Notes under the pieces: model-generated
The model's input: only the letters and a program-made list of their open reading frames with translations
The model's database searches: none
Told to the model about the DNA's origin: nothing
Position numbers and translations under genes: made by a program
Assembly (NCBI GenBank): GCA_051011595.1
Contig: JBPCTQ010000062.1
Span: forward strand, 1 to 31,204
DNA length: 31,204 nt
Source: JAOUEE01 sp051011595
GTDB lineage: Bacteria; Actinomycetota; Acidimicrobiia; Acidimicrobiales; SHLQ01
Reading direction: 5' to 3'
In this document: piece after piece, positions 17,436 to 25,545 of the stretch
How positions within the stretch are numbered: position 1 is the first letter of the stretch
How the letters are laid out: every line of letters begins with the position of its first letter

Positions 17436-18452
17436 ATGATCGAGCTAACCGACGAGCGTCCCGAGACCATCCTGGCCGAGTTCGAGGCACGGGGCTGGGG
17501 GGATGGTTTGCCCCTCGTCGCCCCCACCGACGAACGGCTCGACGCCATGCTGGGCGGTTCCGACGCCGACGAGGTGATTGCCGTCCTCGCTCCCCGCGAC
17601 GGGCGGGCCGACCGCCGGGCCATCGCCGTCAATGCGGTGTTGGCCGGATGTCCGCCGGCCGTGTTCCCCGTTGTGGTCGCGGCGGTCCGAGCACTCGGCG
17701 CGCCCGAGCTCAACCTCCGGGGTGTCAATGCCACCACCCACCCGGTCGCACCGCTGCTGATCGTGCATGGCGCCATCGCAGCCGACGCCGGCTTCAACGC
17801 CGGGCTGGGCGCCTTCGGGCCCGGCAACCGGGCCAACGCCACCGTGGGGCGAGCCGTACGCCTGGTGCTGTTGCACGTGGCCGGCGCCTACCCGGGGCCC
17901 GGCGATGCCAGTACGCAGGGCCAACCGGCCAAGTACACCTACTGCGTGGCCGAGCACGACGCCGCCGGCCCGTGGGGCCCTTATCCGGCAACGGTGGGCG
18001 TCGACGCTCCCAGTGCGGTAACCGTGCACTGCGGGGAGAATCCCCACAACTTCCACGACATGGAGAGCGACCACCCCGAACGAATACTGGGCAAGGCGGC
18101 ATCGTTGATGACCACCTTCGGAGCCAACAACGCCTGCATCGCACAAGGCGAGTTCTTCGTCGGCCTCTGTCCCGAACACGCCAGCACCATCGCCGGCGCA
18201 GGCATGGACCGCGGCGACGTGAGCCAGTGGTTGTTCGACCACGCCCGCCGACCGGCCGGTGAGTACCGGGCCCATTTCGACCTGCGGGCGTGGACCGAAG
18301 AAATGGAAGCGACGGCCGACGACGAACTGCTGGCGCCCACCGGACACCCCGACAACATCAAGGTGTTCGTGGTCGGTGGCGCGGGCAAGCACTCGTGCGT
18401 GATACCCAGTTGGGGTATGACCAGCAGTGTCACCGTGCCGGTCGACAGCTGA
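17436..18452 (+). CDS. Cys-rich protein of unknown function upstream of the UGSC selenoprotein
   Basis: 338 residues, start ATG 17436 (MIELTDERPETILAEFEARG). No signal peptide and no clear membrane segment. Conserved-looking blocks are WGDGLPLVAPTDERL near the N-terminus, NLRGVNATTHPVAPLLIVHG, FGPGNRANATVGRAVRLV, VTVHCGENPHNFHDME, NNACIAQGEFFVGLCPEHAS and the C-terminal GGAGKHSCVIPSWG. Six Cys (72, 170, 199, 234, 245, 321), several beside Gly, His or Asn, suggest a redox or metal role. The family was not recognised by name. It lies 16 bp before the selenoprotein gene and in the same operon, so it probably shares a substrate or complex with it; fusion with UGSC domains in other genomes would support this. 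The stop is at 18450. Confidence 0.82.
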   Translation: MIELTDERPETILAEFEARGWGDGLPLVAPTDERLDAMLGGSDADEVIAVLAPRDGRADRRAIAVNAVLAGCPPAVFPVVVAAVRALGAPELNLRGVNATTHPVAPLLIVHGAIAADAGFNAGLGAFGPGNRANATVGRAVRLVLLHVAGAYPGPGDASTQGQPAKYTYCVAEHDAAGPWGPYPATVGVDAPSAVTVHCGENPHNFHDMESDHPERILGKAASLMTTFGANNACIAQGEFFVGLCPEHASTIAGAGMDRGDVSQWLFDHARRPAGEYRAHFDLRAWTEEMEATADDELLAPTGHPDNIKVFVVGGAGKHSCVIPSWGMTSSVTVPVDS

Positions 18453-18468
18453 CAGGAACGGACTCGAC

Positions 18469-18990
18469 ATGACCATCACCATCCACTCCCCCGAGGGCAC
18501 CATCGATCGCCCCGCCACCGAACGGGCTCCGGCGCCGGCCACGCTCGAAGGGGTCCGGATCGGCATCCTCGACAACACCAAACCCAACGCCGACGTCCTG
18601 CTCGCCGGCGCCGCCGCGGTGCTGGTGGAAGACCACGGCGCGGTGGTCGTTCGAGTCGACACCAAGAACGCGGCCCTTCCGGCCACCGATCCGGTGTTGG
18701 AGGGTCTGCGCCGAGAAGTCCAGGTCGTGCTGACCGGATCGGCTGATTGAGGCAGCTGCACGTCGTGGAGTGTCCACGACCTCGTCCACCTCGAACGGGC
18801 CGGTATCCCCACCGTGTTGTTCACCACCGAACGTTTCGCCGAGCTGGCCTCGATGACGGCCGATGAGCTCGAGTTCTCAGCCGCCCGGGTGGTGGAGGTG
18901 CCGCACCCGCTGGGCGGCACCGACCCCTCGGTGGTGGCTCAGTGGGGACGGGACGCGGCGGCCGCGGTGCGGACCCTGCTCACCCCATGA
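18469..18990 (+). CDS. UGSC-family selenoprotein (in-frame TGA read as selenocysteine)
   Basis: Read conventionally the gene stops at TGA 18748 after 93 codons. Read through, it gives 173 residues with Sec94-Gly95-Ser96-Cys97, exactly the motif that names the UGSC family, then TSWSVHDLVHLERAGIPTVLF and VVEVPHPLGGTDP to a TGA at 18988. That stop overlaps the next gene's ATG (18987) as ATGA, the same spacing used in other operons of this window. The N-terminal half has GVRIGILDNTKPNADVLL and an LVEDHGAVVVRV stretch. The U-x-x-C pair suggests a thiol/selenol redox centre. AGGA lies 11 nt before the ATG. A candidate SECIS follows the TGA. No selA, selB, selC or selD gene is in the window. Biochemical function of the family is, to my knowledge, not firmly established. 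Confidence 0.9.
18748..18780 (+). promoter_or_regulatory. Candidate bacterial SECIS element with its UGA codon
   Basis: After TGA (18748-18750) and an 11-nt spacer, GTCGTGGA (18762-18769) pairs perfectly with TCCACGAC (18773-18780) around the loop GTG (18770-18772). Bacterial SECIS elements are short hairpins just 3' of the UGA with a G at the start of the apical loop; the 19-nt distance from UGA to loop fits the usual range. It lies within the coding sequence, as in other bacterial selenoprotein genes. Confidence 0.75.
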
Positions 18991-19784
18991 GTGTGAGCAT
19001 CGATCTGATCGGCAAGCGGGCGCTGGTCACCGGTGCGGGAGCGGGCATCGGCCGCGAGATCGCTCGCTGGCTGGCCCAGGCCGGCGCCAACCTCGCCGTG
19101 ATCGACGCCCGCGAGACGGCTGCAGCGGAGACCGTGGCGCTCATCGAGGCCGACGGTGGCGCGGCCACCGCGCTGGTGGGCGATGCCCGCGACGACGAGG
19201 TGCTCCAGTCGATGGTGACCGACGCAGCGGCCGCTTTGGGCGGTCTCGACATTGCGGTGAACAACATCGGAATGATCGGGCCCGCCGGTTCTGCCCCGTG
19301 GCTGCACATGCGACCCGACCAGTTCCGCGACGTGGTCGACCAGAACCTGCTCATCACCGCGGTGGCCGCCATGACCGAGGCCCAGCTGATGGCGGCCGAA
19401 GACGGTGGCGTGATCCTCAACGTCACCTCGGGCGAGACCACACGACCGGCTCCCAACATGGCCGGCTACGGCGCGGCCAAGGCCGCCATCAACCATCTCA
19501 CCCAGACCATGGCCGTGGAGCTGGGGCCGGTGGGTGTCCGGGTCAACGCCATGGCTCCCGGCACCACCATGACCGACACCGTTCGAGCGGCCTTTCCCGC
19601 TGAGCACTACCAAGCGTTGGTCGAAGCGACCCCACTGCGGCGCGAGACCGAACCCGACGAGCTGGGACGCCTCGCCGTGTTCTTGTGTTCCGATCTGGCC
19701 CGCTGCATCACCGGCCAGTTCTTCCTGGCGGACGCCGGCGCCCACCTGAGCCGAAGCCGTCCGGCCAATCGCGCCACCAGCTGA
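18987..19784 (+). CDS. Short-chain dehydrogenase/reductase in the selenoprotein operon
   Basis: 265 residues, NAD(P)-dependent oxidoreductase. Motifs: TGAGAGIG (15-22), NNIG (92-95, variant of NNAG), Ser148 (NVTSGE), Tyr161 and Lys165 (GYGAAKAA), then the usual GVRVNAMAPGTTMT segment. The frame is open further 5', but ATG at 18987 gives the normal SDR N-terminus (MSVSIDLIGKRALVTG) and overlaps the selenoprotein stop by 4 bp. It ends 17 bp from the convergent molybdopterin oxidoreductase stop. Third gene of the unknown-UGSC-SDR operon; substrate unknown. Confidence 0.92.
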   Translation: MSVSIDLIGKRALVTGAGAGIGREIARWLAQAGANLAVIDARETAAAETVALIEADGGAATALVGDARDDEVLQSMVTDAAAALGGLDIAVNNIGMIGPAGSAPWLHMRPDQFRDVVDQNLLITAVAAMTEAQLMAAEDGGVILNVTSGETTRPAPNMAGYGAAKAAINHLTQTMAVELGPVGVRVNAMAPGTTMTDTVRAAFPAEHYQALVEATPLRRETEPDELGRLAVFLCSDLARCITGQFFLADAGAHLSRSRPANRATS

Positions 19785-19804
19785 GTCACACGGCAGCTGA
19801 GTCA
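19778..19804. repeat. 11-bp direct repeat spanning two convergent stop codons
   Basis: CAGCTGAGTCA occurs perfectly at 19778-19788 and 19794-19804. The first copy includes the SDR stop, the second includes the stop of the convergent oxidoreductase. No terminator hairpin was recognised between them. Confidence 0.7.
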
Positions 19805-21895
19805 GATGGCCGCGACGCGCACCGGGATGCCCGTCATGTGGGCCTGACTGCTCAGCTCCTCGAAGCTCCCCGGCCCGATGGGCAACAGCTTGTTGATGTT
19901 CACACCCGGATGGGACCGAGCCACCGACATCCCCGGCGCGCCACCGTTGCCCCAACCGTGGGCTGCGGCAACCACTCCGGGACGTAAACCGTCATCGAAA
20001 GCCAGGTCGAGCTGCACCTCACCGAACTCGTTCCACACCCGCACCGGTTCACCCTCGTCGAGGGCGAGGGCGCGGGCATCTACGGGGTGCATCCACAGCG
20101 GGTTGTGGTCGTGGCCGGCCTTCTTCAGACCGGGAACGTTGTGCATCCAACTGTTGTGCATGAACGAGTCCCGGCGGGTGATGAGCACCATCGCGTCCTC
20201 GGGTTGGTCGGCCAGCTCGTCGCCCAGCTGGTAGCAGCGCTCCAGCGCATCACCGAACGAAGGCGGGCAGCAATCGATCCGACCGGTGGAGTGCTGGATG
20301 ACGTCGTCGAACAAACGCCCGGCGTGCAGTCCCGGAAGCTCGACCACTCCTCCGGGTGCGGCCCGCAACGCGTCGAGGCTCAGGCCCGACGCGGCCAGCA
20401 TGTGTTCATATTTGCTCCAGTGTTCGTCGGCTCCCGACCGATCGAGGGGTGAGTCCAATCCCATCTCCTGGGCCAACCGGGCGAAGATCCACCACTCCTC
20501 GCGGCGTTCATGGCGAGGCGGCACCATCGCCTCGGTGAACTGCACGAAGGGTTCCGACTGCAGCCCGAGACCGATGACGGTGAGGTCGGGGCGTTCGAAC
20601 TGGTCGGCCGCCGGCAGCACCCAGTCGGCGAGCTCGGCCGTGGCGTTGGCGTACAGGTCGACCAACACCACCAGCTCGAGCTGGGAGAAGGCCTTGCGTA
20701 GTCGCTCCTCACCGCCGATCGACAGCAAGGGATTACCGGCCACCACCACCAGGGCCCGAATGGGCTCGTCGACGTCGAGGATGTAGTGCGACAACAGGTT
20801 GCCCGGCAGGTTCCCTCGTCGGATGCGACCGAACTCGGTCTCGATGAACCCGCCGGCGAAGTCCCCCCGTCCCGATCGAGCGTTGGGATAGAACCCGACC
20901 GACGGCAGGTTCCCGCCCACCCGATCGAGGTTGCCCGTCACCAGGCTGAGCATCTGCACCAGCCAGTACGCCAGGGTTCCCTGGCGGCCCATGTTGGCTC
21001 CAGTCGACATGTAGACGGCCGTCCCGCCGGCGGCCTCGATCTGATCGACGAGCTGGCCGTAGGCCTCGACCCCGATGCCGGTGACCGCCGCCACTCGTTC
21101 GAGTGGGTAGTCGTCGACGAACCGCCGCAGGCCGTCGACGTTGTCGCCGTGGGCGTCGAGCAGGTCGTCGCGCCAGGATCCCCGTCGACGAAGCTCGTGC
21201 AGCAAACCAGCCAGGAAATACACGTCGGTATCGGGCCGGATCAGGATGGTGTCGCCCACACCACCTTCGGGCGACTCGATCCGGCGGGGGTTGACGAAGT
21301 GCACCGTCGCCCCTCGGCCGGCGGCCTCTCGTAGCCGCTGGATCATGTTGGGAACGGAGATGAAGCTGCCCTTGGACGCCCGGGGGTTGGCCCCGATCAC
21401 CAGGATCACGTCGGCCCGCTCGATGTCGGGCAGCGGATGCACGGTTCGCGAGCCGTAGACCGCCTGGCTCCCGGCGAACTTGTTGGCGCAGTCCTGGGTA
21501 CCGGCCGAGAAGGCGCGAATGGCTCCCAGCTGGGAGATCCACGCGCCCAGACTCAGGTATCCCAGCGCGTTGAACCCCAGCGGGTTCCCGCCGTAGAGCC
21601 CCACGGCCGATGGTCCGTGTTGGTCGAGGACCCGTTGCAGGCGACGGGCGATGTCGGCGACGGCCCGGTCCCAGCTCTCGGGCACGAGACCGTCGTCGTG
21701 TCGACGCAGCGGCTGGTCGACCCGGTCGGGGTCGTGGTGGATGTCGAAGGTGGCGATGCCCTTGGCACAGGCGAATCCCTTGGTGACCGGATGATCGCGG
21801 TCGGGTTGCACACGAACCAGGACGCCGTCTTCGACGTCGGCCGTGAGACCACACGACGGTTCACAGACCCGGCAGAAGGTTCGCAGCGTCACCAT
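19802..21895 (-). CDS. Molybdopterin-dependent oxidoreductase (formate dehydrogenase/nitrate reductase superfamily)
   Basis: 697 residues. The N-terminal 4Fe-4S site has Cys8, Cys11, Cys15 and Cys43 (FCRVCEPSCG, FACAKG), followed by SWDRAVADIA, the VIGANPRASKG cofactor stretch, NPRRIESP, GNPLLSIGG and, near the C-terminus, the molydopterin-dinucleotide-binding domain (ALDEGEPVRVWNEFGEVQLD). No Tat signal is visible, so it is probably cytoplasmic. The Mo ligand would lie in the SAGTQDCANKFAGSQ region; the Cys there is slightly shifted from the usual alignment, so the ligand is uncertain, and no in-frame TGA is present. Start taken as ATG 21895; GTG 21892 is equally possible. No partner iron-sulfur or membrane subunit gene is adjacent. 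Substrate unknown. Confidence 0.87.
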   Translation of the reverse strand: MVTLRTFCRVCEPSCGLTADVEDGVLVRVQPDRDHPVTKGFACAKGIATFDIHHDPDRVDQPLRRHDDGLVPESWDRAVADIARRLQRVLDQHGPSAVGLYGGNPLGFNALGYLSLGAWISQLGAIRAFSAGTQDCANKFAGSQAVYGSRTVHPLPDIERADVILVIGANPRASKGSFISVPNMIQRLREAAGRGATVHFVNPRRIESPEGGVGDTILIRPDTDVYFLAGLLHELRRRGSWRDDLLDAHGDNVDGLRRFVDDYPLERVAAVTGIGVEAYGQLVDQIEAAGGTAVYMSTGANMGRQGTLAYWLVQMLSLVTGNLDRVGGNLPSVGFYPNARSGRGDFAGGFIETEFGRIRRGNLPGNLLSHYILDVDEPIRALVVVAGNPLLSIGGEERLRKAFSQLELVVLVDLYANATAELADWVLPAADQFERPDLTVIGLGLQSEPFVQFTEAMVPPRHERREEWWIFARLAQEMGLDSPLDRSGADEHWSKYEHMLAASGLSLDALRAAPGGVVELPGLHAGRLFDDVIQHSTGRIDCCPPSFGDALERCYQLGDELADQPEDAMVLITRRDSFMHNSWMHNVPGLKKAGHDHNPLWMHPVDARALALDEGEPVRVWNEFGEVQLDLAFDDGLRPGVVAAAHGWGNGGAPGMSVARSHPGVNINKLLPIGPGSFEELSSQAHMTGIPVRVAAI

Positions 21896-21939
21896 CAGGG
21901 GCAGCGTAGAACGCCAAGCGGCGGTGCTGCCCGGTGTCG

Positions 21940-22314
21940 TCAGCGCAACGCCACCAACCAGACCACCCAGAGGCCGAGACCCACCACCAACAAGGCACCA
22001 CTGGCGATCACCGCGCCCATCGGCAGCGGGCCGTCCTCTTCGATACCCGGCGCCTTGCGTCGCAACCATCGCAACAAACGAGCGGCCCACGGCACATCGA
22101 CGGACAGCGTCACCAGACCGGCGGCCAGCACCACGACCCCGGGGCCGGGCAGCACCAACATCGCCAGGCCGAGCAGACACAACGTGGATCCGGCCGCTAC
22201 CCGTGCCGTCCGCACCAATACGTGGCGCAGCGCCTCGGCCCGTGTGGTCTCGACCCGTCCAGTGTGCAGCTCCGCCTCGATGGCCGCATCGCGGAGCTCG
22301 TCGCGATCGACCAT
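21940..22314 (-). CDS. PGPGW-type small membrane protein
   Basis: 124 residues. A cytoplasmic N-terminal helix (MVDRDELRDAAIEAELHTGR) is followed by a membrane segment with the LGLAMLVLPGPGVVVLAAGL motif typical of the TIGR02611/PGPGW family, a basic loop (RLLRWLRRKAPG) and a C-terminal membrane segment (MGAVIASGALLVVGLGLWVVWLV). Function of the family is unknown. Its ATG at 22314 overlaps the regulator's stop by one base (TGATG), so it is co-translated with the RamB-like gene. Confidence 0.82.
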   Translation of the reverse strand: MVDRDELRDAAIEAELHTGRVETTRAEALRHVLVRTARVAAGSTLCLLGLAMLVLPGPGVVVLAAGLVTLSVDVPWAARLLRWLRRKAPGIEEDGPLPMGAVIASGALLVVGLGLWVVWLVALR

Positions 22315-23792
22315 CAGCCCAGACCCGGCCGTTGCCGATCGAGAAAGCGGTAGACCTCGACCACGTCGACCCCCGGAAAGGGACTGAACGGACGCCCGGC
22401 CGGTGGCAGGGCGGTGAGCACATGGCTGCGTTCGGCGGCCGAGGGCCAGGCCACGTCTTCCCACCGGGCCACCAGGGCAGGATCGGGCGGCGCATCGTGC
22501 GGCGCGGCGACCAGGCGACGGATCGTCTCGCTCCCCCGGAAGTACCGGGCGTACCGCTCGGTCGTGCCCAGCGTGACCGCATAGGGCGTTCTGTCGCCCT
22601 GGTTCTCGATGTAGGTGACACACCAGAACGGTCCGCTGTCGGTGTCGGTGTACTGGTAGTGCAACAAGAAGTTGTCGCTGCTGCTCCAGGCCTGGCGAGC
22701 ACCCCACTGCCGTGACACCCGCTCGCCCTCGAGGGCGCCCTCGGCGTCGCTCGGGAACGGGATGCCGTCGTTCTCGTAGCCCTTGGTGATGACCCCGTCG
22801 GGGTCGGTACGCAGGAAGTGCACGGGGATGTCCAGCTTGGCCGTGGCCAGGTTGGTGAACCGGTGGGCCGCCATCTCGTAGGAGATGTAGAAACGCTCCT
22901 TGAGGTCCTCGATGGACAGATCGCCCTCGGCCTTCTCGGCGGCCAACAACTCGAGCGCGGGCTCTTCGGGCGCCAAGATCGCCGCCGCGAAGTAGTTGGA
23001 CTGGATGCGCTGGCGGAGATACTCGCCGAAGTCGGCGGTTTCGGTGTGGTCGAGCGCGAAGTGGCCCAGGGTCTGGAGGACCACCGATCGGGCGGCCCGC
23101 ACCTTGAGGTCTTCTCGTTGGGGGATGTAGATGATCCGACGACCGGTGTCGGTGACCGATCGAGCGGTGCGGGGCATTCCTTTGACCCGTTCGACCGAGA
23201 ACCCGTAGTACGCGGCCAGGTCGGTGAGCAATCGCTCCGAGACCGGCCCCCGACCGCTGTAGCCCACCGCGGTGAGGGCCTGGGTTGCTTCGGCCTCGAT
23301 CTCGGGGAAGTAGTTGTCACACGCCGTCATCTCGCGGCGCAGATCGATGTTGGCCAGACGAGCCCGGTCGCCGGCGCGCTGGCGGCGAAGCCCCTCGTCG
23401 ACGACGACACCATCGGACGGAAGTGCGTTGTAGAGGGCCAGCAGGTGCTCGAGCACCTCGTCGGAGACCTTGGCCGACAGCCGCAGCTCGTCGAGACCCA
23501 GCGCCCGGTACCTGGGGTCCTGCTGGGCGCGGGCCAGACCGATCTCGAGTTCGGCGCGACGGTCGGGTGGCGGCGAGGTGTCGAGCAGATCGGTGACAGC
23601 CACGTCGAGGGCACGGGCGATCTCGTCGAGGAGCCCCAACTTGGGTTCGACCTTCCCGTTCTCGAGATGCGACAGATATGGAGCGGCGCGCCCGACACGG
23701 TCCCCCAGCTCGGCCAGGGTGAGCGAGGCCTCCCGGCGGGCCAGACGAATGCGATGACCCAACACCAGTGGGTCCATGGTGGCGTGCGTCAT
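22314..23792 (-). CDS. ramB: RamB-like regulator of acetate/glyoxylate metabolism (XRE HTH + IrrE-like + DUF2083)
   Basis: About 492 residues. N-terminal XRE helix-turn-helix (LGHRIRLARREASLTLAELG, then APYLSHLENGKVEPKLGLLDEI). The middle has an ImmA/IrrE-type domain (VLQTLGHFALDHTETADF), where the usual metallopeptidase HExxH is degenerate (GHFALDH), so it is probably a sensor rather than a protease. The C-terminal part matches the short-chain fatty acyl regulator domain (QSNYFAAAILAP, FPSDAEGALEG). In Corynebacterium and Mycobacterium RamB controls aceA and aceB; here the gene is divergent from both. Starts at ATG 23792 or 23777 are possible, and an in-frame TTG at 23801 also exists; none has a Shine-Dalgarno, so leaderless translation is possible. 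An imperfect palindrome lies just upstream. Confidence 0.85.
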   Translation of the reverse strand: MTHATMDPLVLGHRIRLARREASLTLAELGDRVGRAAPYLSHLENGKVEPKLGLLDEIARALDVAVTDLLDTSPPPDRRAELEIGLARAQQDPRYRALGLDELRLSAKVSDEVLEHLLALYNALPSDGVVVDEGLRRQRAGDRARLANIDLRREMTACDNYFPEIEAEATQALTAVGYSGRGPVSERLLTDLAAYYGFSVERVKGMPRTARSVTDTGRRIIYIPQREDLKVRAARSVVLQTLGHFALDHTETADFGEYLRQRIQSNYFAAAILAPEEPALELLAAEKAEGDLSIEDLKERFYISYEMAAHRFTNLATAKLDIPVHFLRTDPDGVITKGYENDGIPFPSDAEGALEGERVSRQWGARQAWSSSDNFLLHYQYTDTDSGPFWCVTYIENQGDRTPYAVTLGTTERYARYFRGSETIRRLVAAPHDAPPDPALVARWEDVAWPSAAERSHVLTALPPAGRPFSPFPGVDVVEVYRFLDRQRPGLG

Positions 23793-23796
23793 GGTC

Positions 23797-23890
23797 TGCA
23801 ATATCGCACGTATTTTCGGCTTTCAGCAACACTGTTCGATCTTTTACGAGCAGAAGATGGAAATTTGTCCAAGGGTTTCTCACAATGTGA
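23797..23890. promoter_or_regulatory. Divergent control region of ramB-like gene and aceB with two short palindromes
   Basis: This stretch is more AT-rich than its surroundings. TGCAATATCGCA (23797-23808, imperfect 12-bp palindrome) sits beside the regulator start and TCACA-A-TGTGA (23880-23890) sits 40 bp before the aceB ATG. Neither matches the published RamB box as I recall it, so they are only candidate sites. Confidence 0.35.
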
Positions 23891-23930
23891 CTCTTCCTCG
23901 TCATTGGGCCGAACACGGATTGGATCGGAT

Positions 23931-25508
23931 ATGGCCGGGACCGTCACTTTCACCGCCTCTCCCCTGGCCGACACCCTGCTGGCCGACACCCTGCTGGCGA
24001 GCGGGGCCGCGGAGTTCCTCGGCGGGCTCGAACGACGTTTCCGGAGCCGACGGGCCGACCTGCTCGAGGATCGAGCCGAACGCCACACCAGCTTCCGGGC
24101 CGGGCAGCGCCCCGACTTCCTCGATCACACGACCGCTGTCCGCAACGGTGCCTGGCAGGTCGCTCCCCCGCCGAAGGACCTGCTCGACCGTCGCGTCGAG
24201 GTGGTGGGACCGGTCGACCGAGCCACCCTCACCGCTGGCCTGTCGTCGGGGGCCAACGTGGTCATGGCCGACTTCGAAGACGCCACCTCGCCGACCTGGG
24301 CCAACATCGTCCAGGGTCATCAGAACGTGCGCGATGTGCTGGGGCACCGCCTCGGACTCGATGGTTCGGATCCGACCGGAACGCCGGCCGTCGTGGTGCG
24401 GCCGCGGGGCTGGCACCTCGACGAGCGCCACGTGCTGGTCGACGGCACCCCGATGTCGGCCGGCCTCTTCGACGTGGGGGTGGCCATGTTCCACGGTGCC
24501 CGATCGGCGCTCGAACACGGCTCAGGACCGTACTTCTCGCTTCCGAAGCTCGAGACCCACCTGGAAGCCCGGTTGTGGAACGACGTGTTCTGTCATGCCC
24601 AGGACCAGCTGGGCATCGACCGCGGCTCGGTCAAAGCAGTGGTGATGATCGAGACCATCACGGCGGTGTTCGAGATGGACGAAATCCTGTATGAGTTGCG
24701 CGAACACGGCGCCGGCCTGGCCACCGGCCGATGGGACTACCTGGCCAGTGTCATCCGCTGCCTCGGTCACGACCCGGACTACATCCTTCCCGAGCGCTTC
24801 GATCTCGGCCGGACGACACCGTTCCTGCAGGCCGCCGCCGACCTGTTGCTCGCAACGGCACACCGGCGCGGTGCCCACGCCATCGGCCCCATCTCTGCGT
24901 TCGTTCCCGATGCCGCCGATCGTGCGGTCACTGAATCGCGCCAGGAGGCCACGGCAACAGCCAAGGGCCAAGAAGCCCAGGACGGATTCGACGGCTCACG
25001 GATCGCCCACCCCGCCATGGTCGCGGTCACCCACGCCGCCTTCGACGACGTTCTCGGCAACCGGGCCAACCAGCTCGAACGGCAACGACAGGACGTGCAG
25101 ATCCAGGCCAGCGACCTCCTCGCCGTCGGGTCACGGCCTCCCGCCATCACCGAGGCCGGCCTTCGCCGCAACATCGCCTTCACGTTGCGCTATCTGGCGT
25201 CGTGGCTCGAGGGAAACGGTACGACCGTGGGCGCCGGCCTGTGCGAAGGCGCGGCCACGGCCGAGATCAGTCGAGCCCAGATCTGGCAATGGATCAGCCA
25301 CCAGTGCACCACGACCGACGGCGCGGTCATCGACCAGAGCCGCGTGGCTCGCCTGGCCGACGAGGAGGCGACTGCCCTGCGGGGCGAGTACCCGGCCGAC
25401 ACGGTCACTGCGGCCCGGCGGGTGTTCGACCAGCTCACCCTCGGCCCCGACATCGACGAATTGTTGACGTCGGTGGCCTACCCCCATCTCATTTCCAACC
25501 CGGCCTGA
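23931..25508 (+). CDS. aceB: Malate synthase (A type)
   Basis: Condenses glyoxylate and acetyl-CoA to malate in the glyoxylate shunt. The 525 residues match the A-type length. Present: ADFEDATSPTWANIVQGHQN, the glyoxylate-binding Arg in RPRGWHL, the metal-binding Glu in VMIETI and Asp in GRWDY, and AATAEISRAQIWQW. At residue 440 the usual LMEDAATAEISR reads LCEGAATAEISR: the Asp known as the catalytic base (Asp447 in E. coli malate synthase A) is Gly. The N-terminus has a 15-bp tandem duplication (23964-23993) giving LADTLLADTLLA. The Shine-Dalgarno is weak. It lies 37 bp before aceA and diverges from the RamB-like gene. Activity is uncertain because of the missing Asp. Confidence 0.92.
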   Translation: MAGTVTFTASPLADTLLADTLLASGAAEFLGGLERRFRSRRADLLEDRAERHTSFRAGQRPDFLDHTTAVRNGAWQVAPPPKDLLDRRVEVVGPVDRATLTAGLSSGANVVMADFEDATSPTWANIVQGHQNVRDVLGHRLGLDGSDPTGTPAVVVRPRGWHLDERHVLVDGTPMSAGLFDVGVAMFHGARSALEHGSGPYFSLPKLETHLEARLWNDVFCHAQDQLGIDRGSVKAVVMIETITAVFEMDEILYELREHGAGLATGRWDYLASVIRCLGHDPDYILPERFDLGRTTPFLQAAADLLLATAHRRGAHAIGPISAFVPDAADRAVTESRQEATATAKGQEAQDGFDGSRIAHPAMVAVTHAAFDDVLGNRANQLERQRQDVQIQASDLLAVGSRPPAITEAGLRRNIAFTLRYLASWLEGNGTTVGAGLCEGAATAEISRAQIWQWISHQCTTTDGAVIDQSRVARLADEEATALRGEYPADTVTAARRVFDQLTLGPDIDELLTSVAYPHLISNPA

Positions 25509-25545
25509 CCATCTCGGCAGGCACCAGAAAGAGAGTAGAAGCACC

